This document shows positions 34,201-43,899 of a stretch of DNA of 64,000 nt, piece by piece. The first letter of the stretch is position 1; each line of letters opens with the position of its first letter. The notes beneath the pieces were generated by a model. It ran no database searches, was not told the DNA's origin, and worked only from the letters and a program-made list of their open reading frames with translations. The position numbers and the translations under genes were made by a program. The stretch comes from Trema orientale (taxonomy: Eukaryota > Streptophyta > Magnoliopsida > Rosales > Cannabaceae): contig JXTC01000441.1 in the NCBI GenBank assembly GCA_002914845.1, positions 51,306-115,305 on the forward strand. Direction: 5' to 3'.

Positions 34201-35176
34201 ACCAACAATATCCAAAGGTTCTCCATCGGCTAGATAAACCTTTCTGTAATTACCAGCGACATAATTCTCTAATACATCACGATGTGCAGTGGTATGAAAC
34301 GAAGCTCCAGAGTCTAAGACCCAAGAGTCAATTGGATTATCTACAGACAATAGTAAAGTGTCTTGTACCTCATCAGTCACGGCATTCGCATCGTTTCTGC
34401 TGTCGTCTTTCCTTGGTGCTCTACAATTCTTTTTTATGTGGCCAGTCTTGTCACAATTCCAGAATTCTGGTCTTCTTCCAGATTTGGACTTGTCTCTGCC
34501 ATTCCTTGACTTGGACCTACGACGACCCTGGTTAGAATTCTTTTCGCTGCTCCTGCCCCTGTTCTTGAGATTTAGGGTAGAACTCGATGATGCACCTTCA
34601 CCCGAATCAATTCTGTGAACTTCTTCCGCCAAAATTCAGTCTCTAACATCATTGAATTACAACTTTCCTTTGCCTACAGAATTGCTAACCACAGCCCTCA
34701 TTGGTTCCTAGCTGGTTGGTAGAGAGGCCAGAAGAATTAGTGCACGAACTTCATCGTCGAAATTAATTTCGACGGACGTCAATTGAGAAACGATCGTGTT
34801 GAACTCATTGATATGTGTTGCAACTGAAGCACTTTCTTCCCATCTTTAAATAAAATAACTTCTTCATCAAATGTACCTTGTTATTTGCCGACGGCTTCGC
34901 ATACATGTCTGACAGGATGCTCATCATCCCTGCTGTGATTTTTACCTCCGCCACATTATGAGCAACATTCTTTGTTAGCGTTAATCGGATTACGCCTAAC
35001 ACCTGTCGATCAAGGAGTTCTCAGTCGTCATTCTCCATCTTCTCAGATTTCTTCCCTGATAGAGGCTGATATAACTTTTTACTATGCAGATAATCATTGA
35101 TCTGCAATCTCCAGTACAAGAAGTCTGTACCGTCGAACTTGTCAATTCCGGGTCCTGATCCTTCAACTCCGGCCAT
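31297..35176 (-). pseudogene. Copia gag-pol polyprotein with several stops
   Basis: From the ATG at 35176 on the minus strand: gag (IDKFDGTDFLYWRLQINDYL); a zinc knuckle whose first Cys is Phe (FWNCDKTGHIKKNC, near 34450); protease (WVLDSGASFHTT, near 34310); GAG-preintegrase (HCRLGHMSEKGM, CESCIFGKQKR); integrase (HTDVWGPS near 33740, SDNGGEY near 33550, then QQNDVAERMNRTL); reverse transcriptase (NKWVYRIKKE, LDVKTAFLHGDLEEEIYM, LLYVDDMFI near 32260); RNase H ([17 protein letters not shown] near 31615, [22 protein letters not shown]). Breaks include stops after gag residue DD near 35020, before the ILAEE segment near 34635, and near 32603, 32368, 32095 and 31842, plus a shift between 33661 and 33603. 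Not functional as read. Confidence 0.95.
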
Positions 35177-35215
35177 TACTCCCACTAAAATATCGAACGA
35201 ATCTCTGATACCAGT

Positions 35216-35764
35216 TGTTAGGGAATAACCTCCCCAATAGACACAAAATAGTGGAAGCGATAAAATAAATGTGAAAAATAATACCGAAATAAAATAAACA
35301 AGACACACAAAATTAGTGTGGTTCACCAAATTGGCTACATTCACGGAGCTGCTGCAGATTTTTACTATTGGGAGAAAAGGAACCTTTACAAGTGTTTACA
35401 CTCAATACTCTCAACTCACACTCTAGACCCCAAATACACCCAAGAGAAAAATTATATTTTTCTCCAATTCTCAAGAGTAAACTCACTCTAATACTCTCAC
35501 AACACTTGGTGTTTCTTATACTCTGGGATGATAGAATGAGGAGAACAAGCCTATATTTATAGGCTTAAATTTCACCAACCCCCATCAATGTCTATACACG
35601 ACTTTCTAAATTAATCTACACGGTTTGTTAATTGATTTACTGTGTCCAAAAAACTCTCACATAGCCTTGTGTATATAGCCATTATATGGCTTTCATTCAA
35701 AGCATTAAATGTTTGAAAAAAAGAGAAAATGGTGGTGATGGGACACGTCTTTCCCACGTCAACA
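35216..35764 (-). repeat. 5' LTR of the 30.7-35.8 kb copia element
   Basis: The 549-bp LTR abuts the Met-tRNA primer site. A minus-strand TATA-like CTATAAATATAGG lies at about 35551-35563, in the usual promoter position. Confidence 0.95.
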
Positions 35765-35769
35765 CTCAA

Positions 35770-36880
35770 TTCGTTACTTGACATATCATCGAATTCTTAT
35801 ATCACAAAATATTGAACATACATTAAAAACTAAGAAAGAATAAATGGATAAAATATACTTAAAGAACAATACTAAGGAAACATTACCTTAAATACTCCTA
35901 TTGTAGTATCAATATCATCCATTGAAGGCATAGTATTGACATTTTTCCTTTGTGGAGGAATAGATGTTGAAAATTGAGTAGATTTTGACCCGTATTCCTC
36001 AAACGAAGATTCTAGTTTCTTCTTAACACGGAAATACTCAAGAGAATCCTCTCCATAAGTCTTTTTATAGCAAAAATGAATACGATTCAGTTTATATCGA
36101 GGATCTAGAATAACTACTATAGCAAAAATTGTACTAAATTCAGACCGATATTTATCAAATTTTATCCACATCTTATTTGCTATCGCTTTCAGGTATTCAT
36201 CTTCCCCCTCTTTATTTTCCTTTAATGCCACATACTACATATAGATTACAGGGAAATACAAGTTAGCAGTGGGGTACTTTGTGCCAGAAATCATAAGAGT
36301 AGCATCATAAAATACTTTTAAAAATGAACTAATTTTCTCCACTTTCTCCTACTCTTCCCTTGAAGGGCAATTTTTATAGTTTGAATCACTTAATTCCATA
36401 TGTTGAAAGGCCTTACGATAGAATAGAGCACCTTGAAGCATAAGGTAAGTAGAATTCCATCTAGTAGATACATCTTGGCATAATCCTTTCCTACAACCAT
36501 CTAACACTAAGCTCATACATTCTAAAAATTTTTGCTTTCTAACTTGAGATCCCTTGACATATTTAACAATCTCTCTAATTTTAACAATGGATGGATTAAT
36601 TTGTTTCAGCCCCTCTTAGACAATTAAGTTAAGTATATGAGTACAACAACACATATGAAAATGTTCATTATTGCACACAAGTAGCCCTTTAAGATTCAAT
36701 TGATGTTGCAACATCTCAACAGAAACATCACTGGATGCGACATTATCTAAAGTAATACCAAATACTTTGCTCTCAAGTTCACATAACAAGCCATGTAGTC
36801 TTTCAGACAATGCTAAACCACTATGTGGAGGAGGCATAAAGGTAGAACTCAATACTTTTTTTTGCAAACACCAATTTTTT
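35770..36880 (-). pseudogene. hAT transposase (RICESLEEPER-like), 5' piece, degenerate
   Basis: The minus-strand frames read, in order: ITLDNVASSDVSVEMLQ with HMCCCTHILNLIV (36867-36616), the typical catalytic-core segment of plant hAT transposases; remains with VSTRWNSTYLM-like and ALFYRKAFQHMELSD-like sequence (36600-36360); and the region before the dimerisation domain (ANKMWIKFDKYRSEF, then ILDPRYKL, 36231-35872). The BED zinc finger expected at the N-terminus is not present. Frames are broken at several points. The C-terminal piece continues at 30420-30687 beyond the inserted copia element. Confidence 0.85.
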
Positions 36881-38691
36881 TTGTAAACTCAACACCAATT
36901 TTTTTATTTTTTTTGGCTAAACACACATGTTACATCCAATTGCCATGTTTCGGAAAATCAACTTTTAAAATTCATTTTCTTGTATTTCAAAATGTCTAAC
37001 AAGTTAGATAATTTACTATGTTCAAAACTAGCCAATTAATCACCACTCAAAAGTCTAACTCTAGTAGTTCAGGGTTTATAAAGCCCTGAGCTACCGTTTC
37101 ATTCCGATTTTACCGATAATTCATGGAATCAAGCCTCATGAATTTTTATGTGTGTCATAACATTCATATAAAATTAATCTCTTAACTAATCCAAAATAAA
37201 TAGAGAATAAAAAATTCTACAGATAAATATCATAGTAGATTCGTGAAAAAAGCTAGGTCGTAACAATTATTATGTATCATTAACATATATTTAAAATAAC
37301 AAAATAAGATAAAATAAAATAAAGATGATAATTTCCCAAAAATTTCCTATTTGAGAGAAAGAAACATTTTCATACTATATCTCATTATTATATAAGTATA
37401 TTAGAGCTATTTCTTTGTTTATCTTTCTCTCCCCCTCTCTTTTCTTTCATGGTTATCCCTATTTGGCTTCCCTGCTATTTTCAGCTGGTTTTATAACGAA
37501 TGGTTTGGCAATGAGATGGTTAGAAATCTTCTTATTTTGCTTAAAGTAGACAATCAACAGAAGTAGAGGTGGCAAAATGAATGACGAAATGGAGCTTTCG
37601 AAGGCGATTGATAATAATAAACATGCAATTTAGTTCTCAATATTTGACTTGCGTTTGTAGCTATAAAATTGAAAAAGAATTCGATCAACTCAAGAAATCA
37701 AGTCTTAAAGAGTAGCATATTAATTGGACAAATCTCAAACTTGAAAATGGACATCAAGAATCAAGACTTAGGACCGTATCTACATGTGTTAAATTTTATT
37801 TTCTAGTCTTATACTTGATTTATTTTATTGCACAAAATTCTTTTTGAGATAGCTAATAAATTTTTCAAAGGATTTTGAAAGAATTTTCAAACAAAATCTA
37901 AGCTTAAAATGAATATTTCACACAATTGTTTGGAAATCAATATAATGTTTTATCTAGTCAAAATGCTTTCAAAAAGTCTGTTTTTATTGTTAAAAATGAT
38001 TAAAAAAAAGGGACTTAAAATCAATCAAATGGATTCAAAGAAACCCAATAATGAGTTTCTGATCTATAGATGGTCAACCAAGAGCTGTATGGCTATTTGA
38101 TCCTTGGACTTGTACTTTATTGTCAAACTCCAACGGTTAGTAAAAATGGACTACCACTCTTAAGGATGGTCAACCACTCTAACAGGCACAGAGCACATAA
38201 CAATAAAAATAACTAATTTTTGGAGAGTTCTACAAATAGAGTTAAATTTCATGACATTTAACACTTTTGCACGAACTTACATTGATAATCAACCTACTTT
38301 CAGGTATAATACCTCTCTTTTACAAAGCTTCAACTTTCAAATCTATTTAGGTCATCCTTAGAGAATTAATAGTGTAATGTTCTCAAATCACCTAAAAAAC
38401 AAAATTAGATTAAAAGACAATTTGGAAATAATTAAGGGTATACTTAGCATAAATTAAATTTTAGTTTTAAATAATAAGTTAATTTTAGAAATAGTGTGAA
38501 CAAGTAGATCGAGGGGTCACAATAGAGACAACTATTAAAAAACTTTGTTTTTGAGAGACAGAAAATAAAACAAGTAATATAACATACTATATTTACAAAA
38601 TTTACCCTTATTAATATTATGTTACACAATATATTTTTTTTTTTGAAGGAACAAAACTCATTATTTATCTAGTAATAAGTTCATAATCTTT
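36881..38691. other. AT-rich intergenic DNA with a fragment of a large copia-type LTR
   Basis: No gene was found. The part at about 37640-38250 resembles 50040-50780 in order and wording: a CAACTCAAGAAATCAAG-like block, AAACTTGAAAATGGACATC, TAGTCTTATACTTGATTTA, an AACGGTTA block, and a TATA-like CTACAAATAG. This suggests a diverged fragment of the same LTR family. The remainder is A/T-rich spacer and 3' flank of the receptor kinase. Confidence 0.45.
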
Positions 38692-41085
38692 TTACTCATC
38701 GCCAAGGAAAAATATGGTGGGCTTATTTGGTTCCGTGATTTCCACAGTCCCTTCCAACATCTTAGCCACCTTCCCCATCGAGGGCCGCATCTCGGGGCGA
38801 CTTTGGAGGCACCACATCGCCGTCTGCACCATCCGATTCACCATATCGAAGTGGGCCCTACTGTCGTACGATTGCTTGATCTGACGGTCCAAAATGTCCT
38901 CCACATTCACCTCTTTGTACACCTTATCGAAAGCCCACCCGGGAAAGTACCAATTCTCACTCTCCATCAGCGACCCCTGGATCTGATTGTTGCGGACCCC
39001 ACTCACCAGCTCCAGCAGCACCATCCCAAAGCTGTACACGTCGGCCTTGGCCGTGATCGTGTCCGACTTGACCCACTCGGGCGCCATGTACCCGCGGGTC
39101 CCCCGGATCTTCGACAGGCTGACCATGGCCTCCTTCTTCCTCAGCTTGGATAGCCCGAAATCCGAAATCTTCGGGCAGAAATCGTCGCCCAGTAGAATGT
39201 TCTCGGGTTTGATGTCGCAGTGTAGGACCCACTCCAGGCACTCCTCGTGCAAGTACGCGATGGCCCGAGCCACGCCCAGCGCGATCCGGTACCGGACGCC
39301 CCAGTCCAAGACGGGCTTCTCCTCCTCAGCCCGGAACGACCCGACCCGACCCGAAGGAAAGAGGTACTTGTCGAGCGACCCGTTGGGCACATACTCGTAT
39401 ACCAGTATTCTCTGGCCTTTCTCAGCGCAGTAACCCCATAGGCGGACCAGGTTGAGGTGGTGCATCCGGGCAATGATGGTGACCTCCGCCCAGAAATCGG
39501 GCTCGCCGCCGGCAACATTCTTCAGGCATTTGACGGCGACGACCCGGTGGTCGGTCAACTCCCCTTTGTAGACGTCACCGAAGGCCCCCTTCCCGATAAG
39601 GTGGGAGAAGTCGCTTGTGGCGGCTTTGAGCTCGGCGTAGGAGAAGCGTTTCGGGCCTCCGGCGGGGAGAAGCTCGAGGCCGAGGGTTCTCGCCATGTCC
39701 CTGTACTTGATGTACTTCTTGAGGAAAGCCCAGAAGAAGAGAGCACCGGAGATGAGCTCGGCGGCGAAGAGGGTGCAGATTATGACGATGTTCCTGGTGG
39801 TGGTGTTCGAGTCCGTCGGCGGGAGAGGGAGCTCGATCCTGATCGGGCACGTCGTCTCGAGGATCTCCGTCATGCCCCTGAAGGTGGTCTCGTCTTTCTC
39901 TGACTGGTCAACGCGGAGGAACATGGCGCTCTCTGTTCCGGGCGACCAGTAACCATTCAGAAGCCGGTCATCGGGATCAATCTTCAAAGAGCAGGATCCC
40001 TTCCCGTCGTACTTGAACATGTAACCCAGACAGTTCTGGTTCTTCCGGCAATTCGATTCGCAGTCGCTCAGATTCGTGGCTTGGCTAAAAGTGGTCTCGT
40101 TCGACGCCGTGAAGTTAACGTAATCGAGCCGAATGAATCTCGTCTTCTCCGTCATCGGAATTTTTCTCTGGCAACCACCCTGTTTGGGGTCACCGGTGGG
40201 GGGGTTGAACCCCGGCGGGCAAACGCAGGAGGAGGAGTTGGAGCCGTCGCTGGTGCAGATCGCGTTGGGGCCGCACGTGCCGTGGATGGTGCAGAGCTCG
40301 TGGGTGGCGTGCCAGACCTCGGTCCAGACCCGCTGATCGGGGTCGAACCCGTAGATCCGGAGGTTGCCGTCGTCATCTAGCGTCAGCCTCCGGCTGCGAT
40401 TCAGCCCGAAATCGGAAGTTATGAGCGAAGCGCTGTTCTCTTGCGTCAGTTTGCCGTCCTTGTCGAGCTTGACGAAGGCGTTGTTCGTCGACCAGTACTG
40501 GTCGGAGGAGCCGAAGACCAGCTTGTTGCGATCTTTGAATCTGAACTTTCCGTTGCCGGAGACGATTTCGGTTCCCGTTATGTTTTGGTTCGGGAGAATG
40601 GTGTCGGTCGGGTAACGGAAACTTTCCCAGTTGCCGAACACCAGATTTCCGTCGTCTCGGAGAGTGAGTCTCGTGCTGTTGGGATTCCCGGTGGTTTTTC
40701 CCGGCCATAAGTTTCGGCGGGAGGAGTTTAATAGTTGGAGCTCGCCGGAGGGGGTGATGGTGAGGGCGGCGGAGGTGTCGACCGTGGAGGTGTCGTTGTC
40801 ATGAGCGGACCAAACTACATCTTTTCCGGTGACGTTTTGGTACCAAATTGAGAAAGTGTAGAGGTTTGAGGTACTGGAGTTGACGGGCTTAAACCCGGCG
40901 GCGAAGACGAAGTTTGGGGAGACGAGAATCCGGTTCTGGGTCGGTCGCCATGGGAAGTCTGAAGACGAGAAAGTAGAGTTTATATTGCTCTGCTTCTGTG
41001 CTGAGATGGGTATAGTGAAGAAGAAGAAGAAGAAGAAGGAGAAGGAGAAGATGGTTGTTGTGGTGGTCGTGTGATAGACATTCAT
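38692..41085 (-). CDS. G-type lectin S-receptor-like serine/threonine-protein kinase
   Basis: This 797-residue receptor-like kinase of the plasma membrane is probably a cell-surface sensor; its ligand is unknown. Domains in order: a signal peptide with an unusual Phe run (about 1-29), B-lectin region (about 40-165), EGF-like segment (about 265-304, CTIHGTCGPNAIC), PAN/apple domain (about 320-395), one membrane helix (about 432-455), and a kinase (about 496-775). The kinase has the glycine loop GKGAFGDVY (498-506), catalytic Lys519, Glu534, HCD at 622-624, DFG at 642-644 and APE at 668-670. HCD in place of HRD makes it a non-RD kinase, a class that in plants often works in immune signalling. 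The gene has no intron, as is usual for the SD-2/ZmPK1-like branch. Length is normal and the frame is intact. The GC content is far above the surroundings. The ATG chosen begins the signal peptide. Confidence 0.95.
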   Translation of the reverse strand: MNVYHTTTTTTIFSFSFFFFFFFTIPISAQKQSNINSTFSSSDFPWRPTQNRILVSPNFVFAAGFKPVNSSTSNLYTFSIWYQNVTGKDVVWSAHDNDTSTVDTSAALTITPSGELQLLNSSRRNLWPGKTTGNPNSTRLTLRDDGNLVFGNWESFRYPTDTILPNQNITGTEIVSGNGKFRFKDRNKLVFGSSDQYWSTNNAFVKLDKDGKLTQENSASLITSDFGLNRSRRLTLDDDGNLRIYGFDPDQRVWTEVWHATHELCTIHGTCGPNAICTSDGSNSSSCVCPPGFNPPTGDPKQGGCQRKIPMTEKTRFIRLDYVNFTASNETTFSQATNLSDCESNCRKNQNCLGYMFKYDGKGSCSLKIDPDDRLLNGYWSPGTESAMFLRVDQSEKDETTFRGMTEILETTCPIRIELPLPPTDSNTTTRNIVIICTLFAAELISGALFFWAFLKKYIKYRDMARTLGLELLPAGGPKRFSYAELKAATSDFSHLIGKGAFGDVYKGELTDHRVVAVKCLKNVAGGEPDFWAEVTIIARMHHLNLVRLWGYCAEKGQRILVYEYVPNGSLDKYLFPSGRVGSFRAEEEKPVLDWGVRYRIALGVARAIAYLHEECLEWVLHCDIKPENILLGDDFCPKISDFGLSKLRKKEAMVSLSKIRGTRGYMAPEWVKSDTITAKADVYSFGMVLLELVSGVRNNQIQGSLMESENWYFPGWAFDKVYKEVNVEDILDRQIKQSYDSRAHFDMVNRMVQTAMWCLQSRPEMRPSMGKVAKMLEGTVEITEPNKPTIFFLGDE
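41018..41055 (+). repeat. GAA trinucleotide tract in the receptor-kinase signal peptide
   Basis: A GAAGAA run, read on the minus strand as TTC codons, encodes most of the Phe run in the signal peptide of the receptor kinase. A GTT/GTG-rich run next to it encodes the Thr run. Such tracts readily change length. Confidence 0.85.
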
Positions 41086-41465
41086 GGTGGTGGTTTTGAG
41101 GGTTTTGGGGATTCTGGGTTTTGAGCGAAATGTGAAAATGGAGGGTCTGGTCTCGTCTTCTTGGGTGAGCTGAGCTCATGGGAGGTATTTTAATGGCGGC
41201 TCTAACGAGGGAGGGATTGCACTTGGAATAACGACTTTTTGACTTGACCCAAAGAGTCTATTGACTTGAGTGGAGAGGGCCCACTGGTTTATTTATTTAT
41301 TTGTTTTTTCTGATAAAGGGCCCACTGGTTTATTTGGTTTGCGTCGTCTTTGTAGATTTTGGACTGTGACAATGTTTCATTGCACGTTTTCTTTTGCTGT
41401 GTTCGTGAACACAGTGTACTCATTTAGGAGACTAGTAGCTAATGAAGAGAAGAAAAAAAAAAATA
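41086..41465 (-). other. 5' flank of the receptor kinase
   Basis: This is the presumed leader and promoter of the kinase gene. It contains a doubled GGGCCCACTGGTTTATTT phrase (starting near 41277 and 41318). I could not assign a TATA box or a transcription start with confidence. Confidence 0.4.
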
Positions 41466-41545
41466 ATTTTTTTTTTTAAATGAGGTTTAACTAATGATCA
41501 TTATTTATTATAAATTTAAAAGAAATTAACACACATTCTACTAAA
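41466..41545 (-). mobile_element. 5'-truncated SINE fragment, relative of 8914-9080
   Basis: The T-run at 41466-41479 is followed by TGAGGTTTAACTAATGATCA and TTAAAAGAAATTAACACACA, matching the tail and body of the SINE at 8914-8990 in the same orientation. The tRNA-like head is missing. Confidence 0.65.
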
Positions 41546-41629
41546 GTTATTAAAAATAATAGTAATTTATGGTAAAATAACACATTCTACTAAAGTTATT
41601 AAAAATAATGGTAATTTATGGTAAAATAA
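41532..41629 (+). repeat. 49-bp tandem duplication
   Basis: A 49-bp phrase starting CACATTCTACTAAAGTTATT occurs twice in succession (41532-41580 and 41581-41629) with one visible difference (AATAGTAA versus AATGGTAA). Confidence 0.9.
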
Positions 41630-42682
41630 AATGATGACGTTGTACTAGTAGTAAAATATGTATAGCTTATTCTTTCAGAATATAAAAAATTTCTAGTTTA
41701 TAGTAAGATGCTTCGTACCGATTCTTTTTGGAAAAATATTTGAAACACTTACCAACCAAATAATATTATTTGTGGATCCAAAAATCTTAATATAAGTAAA
41801 GTTGTTGTTCCATATTATGTATACATCAGAAGCAAGTCTCCTATTAATACCTCTAATTGGTTCGATTAAAAAGTATTTTTACTTTTAAGATAGCTTTTCA
41901 AAAAAGTAGATAACATGATTTTTAAGCTGTAGATTTGAACTAGCTGCCTAGTAAAAGGGTGTCCGCAATGTCCGGTGTTTTTCGGTCAAGGTAATGTAAT
42001 ATGGAAATAATTGTGAGGAAGACTATAACTTGAACCAATACCATAATACCCCCCAAACCTCACGGCCATGTTTCAATAGAGAGTCTTGGTCAAGAAAACA
42101 AACTATATGTGATTCCAATCAAAGACAACCAACGAAATTTAACTTTTTACGTTGAATTGCCTGTATATCACGTAAGTCGCCTGTACATCACGTAAGTCTT
42201 TGCTGAAAATATTTATTCTATCGCATATACAGTACAATTTCAATTTACAATTTATCAGCTTTCAATATATTTCGTCCAAATCCCTGGTATTATAAAAATA
42301 TAAAGAACTTCTTTCAAAAAAAAAAAAATAATAAATAAAGAACCTGTGACTTGATTCATTTTGATTTATTTATTTACACATAATTAGTCACAATTAATTT
42401 TCACCAAATATTATTTCTCATTATTGTATTTATTAATAGTCATATTTGTGTTATCTACAGTCACACAATTCTTGACAGTTATAAAATTTATAATGATTCA
42501 AAAATTTACATATTTTATATCAGTATTCACATGATCGAAAATTTAAAATCACACAAGTTATAATAATCCAACACACACTAAATTGCCGTTGTCACAAATC
42601 AATCTGACATATACAAAAATCAGTCCCAAAATCTATTAATAGTTATAAATTTAGTCCAAAATCATGCAAAAAATGGGGATGA
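41630..42682. other. AT-rich intergenic DNA
   Basis: No gene is visible. A 21-bp near-duplicate (GCCTGTATATCACGTAAGTC and GCCTGTACATCACGTAAGTC) lies at about 42160-42198. The stretch at 42360-42680 shares gtcaca/agtcac vocabulary with 12740-13240 and is probably degraded repeat. Confidence 0.4.
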
Positions 42683-42820
42683 CTACAGTAGGAGCGTTCC
42701 TACGTAAGGTCATGCCTTAATTATCGTTGGATGGGAATCTGTGGGGAATAACGGAAATCTGCGGAGAATCTATTTATATACAGATTAGACAGGAACCTAC
42801 GTAGGGCGCCCCTACTGTAG
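42683..42820. mobile_element. Short MITE, 138 bp, GC-rich inverted termini
   Basis: The left end CTACAGTAGGAGCGTTCCTA and the reverse complement of the right end CTACAGTAGGGGCGCCCTAC form an inverted repeat of about 24 bp with few mismatches, closing on ACGTA. The small size and absence of coding sequence fit a MITE. No certain target duplication was seen. Confidence 0.65.
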
Positions 42821-43899
42821 ACGCGCCCTCAAAACATACATAACATTAACTCATTATACCCAAATCCAACAAAAAAAGTCCGAACTACTCAATTGTACAA
42901 CCTTTGCCTAATTTCAAAATATTGATGGTTATAAACCACCCAAAACTCAAGAATAAATAAGAAAGCAAAAGATTTATTCAATTGAAAATAGATATTATAT
43001 TTATACACAAAACAAAATGAGGTTTCCATGAATAGGAGTTAACAAGGCGTGGGGCTGGCGAGAACTTTGGGCATTCATGAGCTTGGTTCATTGGCGACCT
43101 GGGTAGTGACCAATCGGGCCTTTGTGAACAGAGAAAGAGTAGTGGGTGAACTATATGTCTTAGACGAGCTGGGGAATAAGTAATCTTGACATGCGCAAGA
43201 AGACGATGGCCGAGCAAAATTTTTTTGTAGTGATGGTTGCCTTGTTGGATCGACACCTCGTGTGAGCGAAGGGATGTTACAGATCTAAGAAGAATGGATG
43301 CCCCTAGCCTTGTGAACAAAGGGCGTTGTAGATCTAAGCGTTGGACCAGTAACTCGTGTGAGCTAGGATGTTGCAGATACGAGGAGATTTTAGTTGCAGA
43401 GATTTGAGTGATTTTTTCGAGTTGCAGATGTGGGGTTTCGGGATTTAAAAGCTTGTTCTTAGGGTTTGAGTGTATGGGAGATAGGTTGAATGTGATCCAT
43501 AGATAGGGTATTCAAAGAATCGATGGGTGGGTTTCCAGAGCAATGACAAAAAAATAGATGGGTTTGGAAGCAAGTGATGGGGTGACCGAGTAAAAGGTAA
43601 TTTATATCAGGGGTATTTTGAATTTTTTGTTGTATGCGGAATATTAAAAATGTCATTTTGTAAATTGCAACTGAATAAGTCATTTTGTGCCAAAATAGCA
43701 TTATCCAGCAGGCTTTGAAGATCTTCCTCGCATGCATATCAGGCCCGTTCACGACATGCACTTGCACTCGTACAGGTTTTGTCCCGTTATATGCTCCTAG
43801 TTCTAGATCTTCGGGATGGAGACCTCCTGTATGGATTGCATACGAATTGACCGAATGTAACTCTTTGAATAGGAATCGCACCTTAAGGAATAGCTGCTT
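42821..43899. other. Stretch with no recognised gene
   Basis: Several medium-length frames occur on both strands (for example 42978-43319 and 43459-43881, minus), but none resembles a known family. Composition at 43020-43480 is less AT-rich than average, with repeated gtgagc(g/t)a words and doubled GTGAACA(A/G)AG and TTGCAGAT phrases. It is probably transposon-derived. Confidence 0.35.

Larger units (their letters stand above)
30688..35764 (-). mobile_element. Ty1/copia LTR retrotransposon (Tnt1/Tork-like), near-complete, with TSD
   Basis: Two LTRs (30688-31225 and 35216-35764), both starting TGTTAGGG and ending GTCAACA on the plus strand, enclose a full copia gag-pol. The flanks carry CTCAA on both sides (30683-30687 and 35765-35769). 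The primer site at 35202-35213 (minus TGGTATCAGAG) matches initiator-Met tRNA and the purine tract at 31226-31240 (minus CTTCAAGTGGGAGAT) abuts the 3' LTR. Length is 5077 bp. The polyprotein resembles the Tnt1-94/Tork group. It is broken by a modest number of stops and shifts, so it looks younger than the copia at 22-27 kb. It interrupts the hAT relic. Confidence 0.95.
29491..36880 (-). mobile_element. hAT transposon relic carrying a nested copia element
   Basis: Transposase remnants on the minus strand lie on both sides of the copia element at 30688-35764. The left limit may be a hAT-like terminus TAGGGGTGAAAATTCG at 29491. No matching right terminus was found; recognisable sequence ends in T-rich DNA near 36880. 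The non-coding part 29491-30190 has repeated acctattaa/ggttaacct words. The element is long dead. Confidence 0.65.

Noticed and set aside
38803..40710. Numerous plus-strand and shifted frames within the receptor kinase
   Set aside because: They are shadows of the GC-rich kinase gene, which is intact on the minus strand over its full length.
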